A stretch of DNA of 64,000 bases from an uncultured Gemmatimonadales bacterium (GTDB lineage Bacteria; Gemmatimonadota; Gemmatimonadetes; JACCXV01; JAHWKZ01). This document shows, in pieces, positions 58,533 to 64,000 of the stretch (positions are counted from its first letter, which is position 1; each line of letters opens with the position of its first letter). The notes beneath the pieces are model-generated. The model did not search any database. It saw only the letters and a list, made by a program, of their open reading frames with translations, and had not been told where the DNA came from. The translations under genes and the position numbers were made by a program. The stretch lies in NCBI GenBank assembly GCA_947259315.1, contig CAMYLR010000031.1, positions 1 through 64,000 of the forward strand, given 5' to 3'.

Positions 58533-60499
58533 GCCTCGAGCAACTCCTGCGCAGCGCGCCGCTCCTCTAGCGTGCCGAGAACTGCGACCCGGTCACCGGG
58601 TCGCAGTTTCGTTTCGGCTCCTGGGTTGGCGTTGCCTCGACGACCTCGTGCGGTCGCGATCACGGTAGCTCCGGAGCGGGTTCGGATTTGGAGCTCGCCG
58701 ATCGATCGTTCGCCAACCCGGGAGCTCGAGGGAACCCGGATCCACTGGATGGCAGTGTTGCTTTGGGACGTGCCGAGGTCCGAGAGGATTTCGGTGTACC
58801 GCTTCGAGAGCCCGCCCGCCCGAATGGGACCGTACATCTCTTCTCTGACCACATCGCTGAAAATCTGGATGTCAGCCGGTGACTTGTCGTACGCGACCAG
58901 CACTTGACGCGCCATCTCGAGACCGGCCTCGAGTTCGGGTTGCACGACTTCGTGAATGCCGAGGTCGGCGAGTTCGACGAGCTCGACCGGGTTGCGAGCT
59001 GTGGCGACGATGTGGGCCGCAGGGTTGATCCTTCTCACGTGCTTGACGACCGCGCGTGTCGTCGTGATGTCGTGAACGGCGACCAACACGAGTCGGGCCT
59101 GATCCGCGTGCGCCGCTGCCAGTACCTCGGGCCGTGAAGCGTCACCCCAGACGACGTCAAACCCGAGCGTACGAGCGACTTCGGAGAGGGCATGGTTGAG
59201 CTCCACTATCGTGAACGGGACTTCGATCTGTCGCATGACTTCTGCTGCGGGACGCCCCGTCCGACCGTACCCGACGATGACGGTGTGGTCGTGTGTGTCC
59301 TCCAACGCGGCGGCTACTGGAGCGGCCACAGGTTCACGAGCGAAACGTGACGCCACACGGTGAAGCGGCGTGGCCGCCCGGAAGAGACCCGGCGAAAGGA
59401 CCATCGTCGCCAGCGCGACGGTTAGCGCGAGCGCGTAGTGATCATCGGACAGCCCTCCAGTGCTGACCCCGGTGCGCGCCAGCAAGAACGAGAACTCCCC
59501 CATCTGGGCAAGGCCGAGGCCGACGAGCCATGGTTCAACTCCTCGGCGGCCGAACACCCTTGCCAACGAGCCGCACACCACGGCTTTCAGTACGACGACA
59601 AAGATGATCGTGGCGATGACCACCGGCAGGTTGGCGAGCAGGTAGCGGGGATCGAAGAGCATCCCAGCCGAGGCGAAGAAAAGCAGTCCAAACACGTCTC
59701 GCAGCGGAACGATGTCACCGACCGCCTGGTGAGCAAACTCCGACTCGCTGAGCACCATGCCGGCGACGAAGGACCCAAAAGCGAATGACAACCCGAACAA
59801 ATGCGTTCCGTAACCGATGCCGACACCCAGCGCCATGACGGTTATCAGAAACAGCTCGCGGGATCCCCAGCGCGCGATCCGGCGCAGCAGGAAGGGCATC
59901 ACACGGGTGCCGATCAGGATCATCGCCGCCAGGAAGACGGCTGCCCGCAAGAACGTCAGGGCGACCTCATCAAACGCGCCTCCCACGTCTGAAACGCGCG
60001 GCAAGATGATCAGCATCGGGGCGACCGCGAGATCTTGCACTACCAGCAGACCGACCATCGCGCGCCCGGCGACGGCGTCCGCCTTGCCCTCGTTCAGCAA
60101 CAGTTTGAGCACGACCATCGTGCTCGAGAGCGAGATCATCGCCCCCATCCACAGCGCTGGGATGCGCTCCCAACCGAGAATCGACTCAGCGAAAACCACT
60201 CCAAGGATCCCCGTGACGAGGATCTGGATCGGACCGCCGATGAGAGCCAGGCGACGCACGCGAACGAGGTCGCCAAAGCGAAGCTCAAGACCGAGCGCAA
60301 AAAGCAGCAGTGCTATGCCAATCTCGGCGAGAAGTTCAATGTCGCGGATCTCGACAACGGTGGGTCCGGCCGTATGCGGCCCGACCGCGACACCGGCGAG
60401 GATGTAGCCCACAAGGAGCGGCTGGCCGAGGCGGTGCGCGATCGCGCCACCGATCACGCCGGCTACAACGATCAGAACGAGGTCAGCAGCGATGCCCAT
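58517..60499 (-). CDS. CPA2-family cation:proton antiporter (KefB/YbaL-like) with TrkA-N and TrkA-C domains
   Basis: A 660-residue protein: about 12 helices in residues 1-390 (GVIGGAIAHRLGQPLLVGYILAGVAVGP, LLLFALGLEL, SLSSTMVVLKLLLNEGK, FGLSFAFGSFVAGMVLSES), a Rossmann TrkA-N domain (IVGYGRTGRPAAEVM) about 405-545 that would bind NAD(H) or nucleotides, and a TrkA-C domain about 575-655 (IGELQIRTRSGATVIATARG, RPGDRVAVLGT). K+/H+ or Na+/H+ exchange, gated by ligand or redox. The gene ends 16 bases inside the gdhA 3' end. Confidence 0.88.
   Translation of the reverse strand: MGIAADLVLIVVAGVIGGAIAHRLGQPLLVGYILAGVAVGPHTAGPTVVEIRDIELLAEIGIALLLFALGLELRFGDLVRVRRLALIGGPIQILVTGILGVVFAESILGWERIPALWMGAMISLSSTMVVLKLLLNEGKADAVAGRAMVGLLVVQDLAVAPMLIILPRVSDVGGAFDEVALTFLRAAVFLAAMILIGTRVMPFLLRRIARWGSRELFLITVMALGVGIGYGTHLFGLSFAFGSFVAGMVLSESEFAHQAVGDIVPLRDVFGLLFFASAGMLFDPRYLLANLPVVIATIIFVVVLKAVVCGSLARVFGRRGVEPWLVGLGLAQMGEFSFLLARTGVSTGGLSDDHYALALTVALATMVLSPGLFRAATPLHRVASRFAREPVAAPVAAALEDTHDHTVIVGYGRTGRPAAEVMRQIEVPFTIVELNHALSEVARTLGFDVVWGDASRPEVLAAAHADQARLVLVAVHDITTTRAVVKHVRRINPAAHIVATARNPVELVELADLGIHEVVQPELEAGLEMARQVLVAYDKSPADIQIFSDVVREEMYGPIRAGGLSKRYTEILSDLGTSQSNTAIQWIRVPSSSRVGERSIGELQIRTRSGATVIATARGRRGNANPGAETKLRPGDRVAVLGTLEERRAAQELLEAYTTP
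58582..58615 (+). terminator. Terminator for gdhA inside the antiporter 3' coding end
   Basis: CTGCGACCCGG (58582-58592) pairs perfectly with CCGGGTCGCAG (58596-58606) around TCA, followed by TTTCGTTTC. It lies 50 bases after the gdhA stop and entirely within the last codons of the opposite-strand antiporter gene (KLRPGDRVAVLGTL region). Confidence 0.7.
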
Positions 60500-60527
60500 T
60501 AATTCAACAGGTTGAGTCGATTATGAT

Positions 60528-61583
60528 TCAGCCAGTGTTTGTGCGATGCCGTCGCCCGCGTATTACGACAGCGATCGTCAACATCGCGAGCGGACCAACA
60601 AACGCGAGTATCGCAATACGATACAGCGCGAGGTCTACGTGGCCACTCTGGTCCAGCACGAGGTACGCTACGTAAATCGTATAGTACAAGAGAAAGACAG
60701 AGCCTTCCCAACGCTCGATCGCGTAGTTGGTGAAGAACACCGGAAGGCAAGCAAAGGCGACGACGCACAGGATCGGCAGGTCGAAGCTCGTGACCGCAAC
60801 GGGGATCAACAACGACGTTTCGGAAGCGGTCGCCGTCAGGCCAAGCACGACCAGGAGGTTTACGACGTTGCTGCCGACGATGTTACCGACCACGAGATCG
60901 GTTTCCGCACGCCGCAATGAAGAGACGGTGGCCGCGAGCTCGGGTAGCGAAGTTCCTATCGCCAGGATCGTCAGCCCAACAACGACCTCGCTGGCACCCA
61001 TGACTCGCGCCACATCGGTTGCGCCACTGACCACGAAACGCGCACCCAGATAAAGGAGGAACGCTCCGGCGATTATCATCGCCACCGCCACGGCGGGACG
61101 GCTGGTCGGTCGAGGGGATTCCTCACGGTCGTCAAACGTCGAGACCGACCGGACTTGAAAGAGGGCCAAGAAATACAGGCCGGCCAGGATTAGCGACGCG
61201 ATGCCTTCCGGCCTGTCGAGACGGCCGTCATACGCCATGCTGAACACGAGGACCGATGCCAGGATCATTACCGGGATGTCGAACCGAACGAGGCGGTCGG
61301 CGACCCGGAGCGGTGTGATCAGCGCCGCGATTCCCAAGATCAGGAGCACGTTGCAGATGTTGCTGCCGACGATGTTGCCGACGGCCATCGTCGGGTGATC
61401 GGTGGCGACCGCGTTCAGTGCTACGGCGATCTCGGAGGCGCTCGTTCCCAACGCTACGATGGTCAAGCCGATGACGACCGGAGGGATACTGAGTGCGCGC
61501 GCCAGCCTCGACGCGCCGGCCACAAACGACTCTGCGCCAAGGGTCGTGATGCCCAAGCCCAGGGCGAGGATAAGCAACGGCAT
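60528..61583 (-). CDS. Sodium/calcium exchanger family protein (CaCA)
   Basis: Starting at ATG 61583 (HHMPLLIL; upstream extension is spurious because it enters the next gene), a 351-residue membrane protein with two alpha repeats: GLTIVALGTSASEIAVALNAV and GLTILAIGTSLPELAATVSSL, each carrying the acidic metal site and followed by VGNIVGSN. About ten helices. A Na+ or H+/Ca2+ antiporter of the bacterial YrbG type. It is 14 bases downstream of the LVIVD protein gene. Confidence 0.87.
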   Translation of the reverse strand: MPLLILALGLGITTLGAESFVAGASRLARALSIPPVVIGLTIVALGTSASEIAVALNAVATDHPTMAVGNIVGSNICNVLLILGIAALITPLRVADRLVRFDIPVMILASVLVFSMAYDGRLDRPEGIASLILAGLYFLALFQVRSVSTFDDREESPRPTSRPAVAVAMIIAGAFLLYLGARFVVSGATDVARVMGASEVVVGLTILAIGTSLPELAATVSSLRRAETDLVVGNIVGSNVVNLLVVLGLTATASETSLLIPVAVTSFDLPILCVVAFACLPVFFTNYAIERWEGSVFLLYYTIYVAYLVLDQSGHVDLALYRIAILAFVGPLAMLTIAVVIRGRRHRTNTG

Positions 61584-61597
61584 GTGATGCTGCCGCT

Positions 61598-63613
61598 CTA
61601 GAACACGGGTGACGGATCGGGTGGCACGAGCTTGACGACCCACAACCCGGAGTTCGGGTCCGACGCGAAGATGTTCCCCTTGTACGGTTGGGCGCCCCAG
61701 GTATCCGTCGTGTTGGGGATCGTTCCCTCGGCATCCTCGGTCATGTACCAGCCGATCTCACGACCCTGCCGGTAGAGGTCGCCGCGCAGCTCGCCCGAGA
61801 TGTCGAGCACGCGCAGGCCGGCCTGGTAGTAACCGATGTACAGCTTGTCGTCCTCGGCCCACATGTTGTGAGCGCCGGCCTCGGGGACGCGATAGTAGCC
61901 GACCTCGACCGGGCGGCGTACGTCTGACACGTCGATCACGTGGATGTACCCGCGTGGACCGTTTAGGCACTCTGCACAGCCAAAAATCTCGTCACCGGCG
62001 AAGACGTAGTCACCGTATCGAACCGCATGGTGGGTGTTTCCGTACGTCTCGCCATCGTTCCCGAGTTGGTACTGGTACTTGTGTTGCGCGACGAATTGCG
62101 GGTCGGTCGGCGTGCCTCCTGCGACGCCATTGCCGACGTCCAGGATCACCACGCCATCGTCCCAATAGCTCAGATAAGCGAGCCCATCCTCGATATTCAC
62201 GTCGTGCAGCCACTTGTTCTGTTTGTCGAGACCCCAGCGCCCGACTCGGCGCGGGTTCGCTGGGTCGGAGATGTCGATGATGTGCAGATCCGCGGTTCCG
62301 TAATGCACTGCGTAAACAAGGTCGCCCTCGATCCACGCGTTGTGGACGCCGCCGGTGAGGCCATCGGTGAAGTGCAAGATCCGCGTGGGGTGCGCGGGAT
62401 CCGCGAGGTTGAGGAGCGTGATTCCGTTTCTACGATTGGCAGCGTTCTCGCTCGTAACTACTGCCACTGACGCATCACCGTTGATCTTGATGTCGTTGAC
62501 CCGCCGGCCATCGAACGCCAGCGAGTCGGTGATCATTGGCCGGGTCGGATCGGTCACGTCCCAAGCGTACATGAGGTTCCCCGAGTACGTACCGGTGTAC
62601 GCGTAATCGCGTCCGTCCTGCCCTTCGAACACCCACAGGTCAGTGGTCGCTTGACCCGCCGGGGCAACGCCATGGGCGATGAGCCGGACGGTGTGGCGCG
62701 GCGGGCGGGGGGTGGCAACGATCTCGGCTACTGCGCTATGGGAGCCGACGCTGGCCATCACTCGGTGAAGCCCCGCCTCGTAGGCGACAAAGGCACCGTC
62801 CGCATCGACGAACGCCCGGTCATGAGCGTGTCCGGGGCCGGGCAGCAGAGTCCATTCGGTTGACACGTTACCAAGGTCCCGGCCGCGCTCGTCGGTTGCG
62901 GTGGCCGACAAATGAGTGACGTTCCCGACCTGTAAGGTTTGCGCGGGGGGTTCGATCTCGAGCCCCCGCACAGGATCTCGTTCAACCCGCATCGACATTG
63001 ACCCGGTGACGTCACCCACCCGTGCGGTGACCCGTGTTTCGCCCGGGGAAATGCCGATCGCCAGGCCACCGGCCGTGACGCGCAGGACACTCGGATCGGA
63101 CGACGTCCACTCGATCTCGGCATCGTGCCGCGGTTCACCTCCCGAGGATGCTCTAGCCGTCAGGGTGGTTCGAGTGCCGGCGAAGATCGTCGGTTGCGGT
63201 TCGATCTCGATCTCGTCAACGGGAGCCGGAGTGACGTAAACACGCACGAACCCGAATACGTCGTCAAAGCCCGGCCCGTCGCGTCGGGAGCGTCTGACCC
63301 TGGCGCTTATAAGCTCCTCGCCCGGTACGATCCCCAACACTTCGGAGGTTTCCGAATCGTACCATGCGCCACTGCCCCGAGAACTGACACGCATCATGAT
63401 GTCGTCGAGCGCGTTGCCATCCGCGTCGAGTGGGGTGATCTCGACAGGCACACGCTCACCGACTTGGACGGTGACTGCCTCGGGTGAGACCTGCAGCTTG
63501 GCTACCGCCTCCTCGGGGTACGTTTGTGCGTGTGCCCCGGTCGCGGCCATCAGTGACAGTCCAGCGGCAACGACACACACGCTCATGGTTCGCAAGATCG
63601 AATGGACGGACAA
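61598..63613 (-). CDS. Secreted Ig-like + LVIVD propeller protein
   Basis: A 671-residue protein with signal peptide (VVAAGLSLMAATGAHAQ). Residues about 35-300 hold three or more Ig/BIG2-like domains (VSPEAVTVQVGERVPV; WTSSDPSVLRVTAGGLAIGISPGETRVTARVGD); residues about 310-660 are LVIVD-type beta-propeller repeats (AWDVTDPTRPMITDSL, LLNLADPAHPTRILH, IIDISDPANPRRVGRWG, VIDVSDVRRPVEVGYYRVP, VLDISGEL). One Cys pair (FGCAECLNG) is present. TTG 63613 has GGAGG at correct spacing and is taken as start. Role in surface or periplasm unknown; substrate is possibly a sugar or peptide. Confidence 0.85.
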   Translation of the reverse strand: MSVHSILRTMSVCVVAAGLSLMAATGAHAQTYPEEAVAKLQVSPEAVTVQVGERVPVEITPLDADGNALDDIMMRVSSRGSGAWYDSETSEVLGIVPGEELISARVRRSRRDGPGFDDVFGFVRVYVTPAPVDEIEIEPQPTIFAGTRTTLTARASSGGEPRHDAEIEWTSSDPSVLRVTAGGLAIGISPGETRVTARVGDVTGSMSMRVERDPVRGLEIEPPAQTLQVGNVTHLSATATDERGRDLGNVSTEWTLLPGPGHAHDRAFVDADGAFVAYEAGLHRVMASVGSHSAVAEIVATPRPPRHTVRLIAHGVAPAGQATTDLWVFEGQDGRDYAYTGTYSGNLMYAWDVTDPTRPMITDSLAFDGRRVNDIKINGDASVAVVTSENAANRRNGITLLNLADPAHPTRILHFTDGLTGGVHNAWIEGDLVYAVHYGTADLHIIDISDPANPRRVGRWGLDKQNKWLHDVNIEDGLAYLSYWDDGVVILDVGNGVAGGTPTDPQFVAQHKYQYQLGNDGETYGNTHHAVRYGDYVFAGDEIFGCAECLNGPRGYIHVIDVSDVRRPVEVGYYRVPEAGAHNMWAEDDKLYIGYYQAGLRVLDISGELRGDLYRQGREIGWYMTEDAEGTIPNTTDTWGAQPYKGNIFASDPNSGLWVVKLVPPDPSPVF

Positions 63614-63644
63614 GGGAAACCTCCGGGTTGCGCTTTAGATGGGC

Positions 63645-64000
63645 TTACCTGATCGGCGCGCCGTGGCTCGGCGGGCAGGCGTCTTGACTGGCCGCCTCTG
63701 CGTCGGCGATGAGCTGTTTCAGGTTGGTCGGGATCGGATGAGCCTTCATGAGCTTGGCCATATACACCAAGTTGTTGGCCATGTAACGGGCCGTCTTGTT
63801 GGTGTACATGTGCTTGTCGCCACCGGCTTCGATGTAGCTCGGTCCTGGACCGGCGTCACCGACCCAGTAGCAATCCGAGTTTGGCGGCACGATGCATCCC
63901 ATGTGCGAGAGGTTGAACAGGGTGTTTGCCGCCGCGTCGTGAGCCCCATCCTCGTTTCCGGTCACCACAACACCGGCGATCTTGTTGTACAGCGGGAACT
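63645..64000 (-). CDS. Flavodoxin-like / NADPH-dependent FMN reductase family protein (3' part)
   Basis: Open to the window edge and ending at 63645; about 117 residues of the C-terminal half are visible. FPLYNKIAGVVVTGNEDGAHDAAANTLFNLSHMGCIVPPNSDCYWVGD is characteristic of the flavodoxin-fold NAD(P)H:FMN/quinone reductases, where GxExG..D and the Tyr/Trp loop line the flavin. The tail (KQLIADAEAASQDACPPSHGAPIR) is polar. Likely transfers electrons from NADPH to FMN or quinones. It precedes the LVIVD protein by 31 bases. Confidence 0.78.
   Translation of the reverse strand, partial: FPLYNKIAGVVVTGNEDGAHDAAANTLFNLSHMGCIVPPNSDCYWVGDAGPGPSYIEAGGDKHMYTNKTARYMANNLVYMAKLMKAHPIPTNLKQLIADAEAASQDACPPSHGAPIR

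Overview
The window comes from a high-GC, Gram-negative-type chromosome. There are many lipobox lipoproteins, class III cyclases fused to TolB-like/TPR modules, an ECF42-type sigma factor, DUF885, LVIVD and Kelch secreted proteins, and an Rnf complex. The mixture looks like an uncultured Gemmatimonadota-type bacterium; this is a low-to-moderate confidence inference, as there is no rRNA or universal marker in the window. I saw no tRNA, rRNA, IS element, CRISPR array or phage gene. Coding is dense: no gap between genes exceeds about 200 bases.

Layout. 0-6.4 kb: end of a CocE-type hydrolase, small metabolic genes, a peroxiredoxin-like gene whose active-site Cys codon is an in-frame TGA followed by a SECIS-like hairpin (a candidate selenoprotein), lipoproteins (one a cupredoxin), a class III cyclase and a duplicated small membrane protein, closed by a terminator. 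6.4-12.7 kb: a double-cupin lipoprotein, an ECF42 sigma/DGPF pair with a matching promoter, a second cyclase (TolB/TPR) and an SRPBCC protein. 12.8-17.9 kb, minus strand: a tightly overlapping set of polyserine lipoprotein, giant GT-C-like membrane protein with TPRs, GtrB-like glycosyltransferase and GtrA-like flippase, which could be a self-contained O-glycosylation locus. 18-26.8 kb: DNA glycosylase/BKACE/CMD/mini-cytochrome operon, a DUF885/acetolactate synthase/aldehyde dehydrogenase operon, a GDSL lipase and an acetate transporter.

27.4-42.5 kb is the centrepiece: an almost continuously overlapping operon korA-korB-orf-rnfB-giant PFOR-rnfC-rnfD-rnfG-rnfE-rnfA-nqrM-like-apbE. It places 2-oxoglutarate-type and pyruvate-type ferredoxin oxidoreductases, the latter with a fused C-terminal ferredoxin domain and inserted between rnfB and rnfC, with a full Rnf ion-pumping complex and its cofactor-insertion factors. 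The simplest reading is a unit that oxidises 2-oxoacids and passes electrons through ferredoxin to the Rnf pump and NAD+. A third cyclase (TolB/TPR) follows, overlapping a secreted protein built from about nine Cys-pair repeats.

46-64 kb: mostly ordinary accessory metabolism and transport (SDR, Kelch lipoprotein, cytochrome c-TPR fusion, esterase, DMT exporter, Npt-type nucleotide transporter, SLC12-like transporter, CPA2 antiporter, Ca2+/cation exchanger, LVIVD protein, flavodoxin-like protein). An arsC-like gene, gdhA and the orf between korB and rnfB carry frame-breaking lesions; whether these are biological or assembly errors cannot be settled from the sequence alone.
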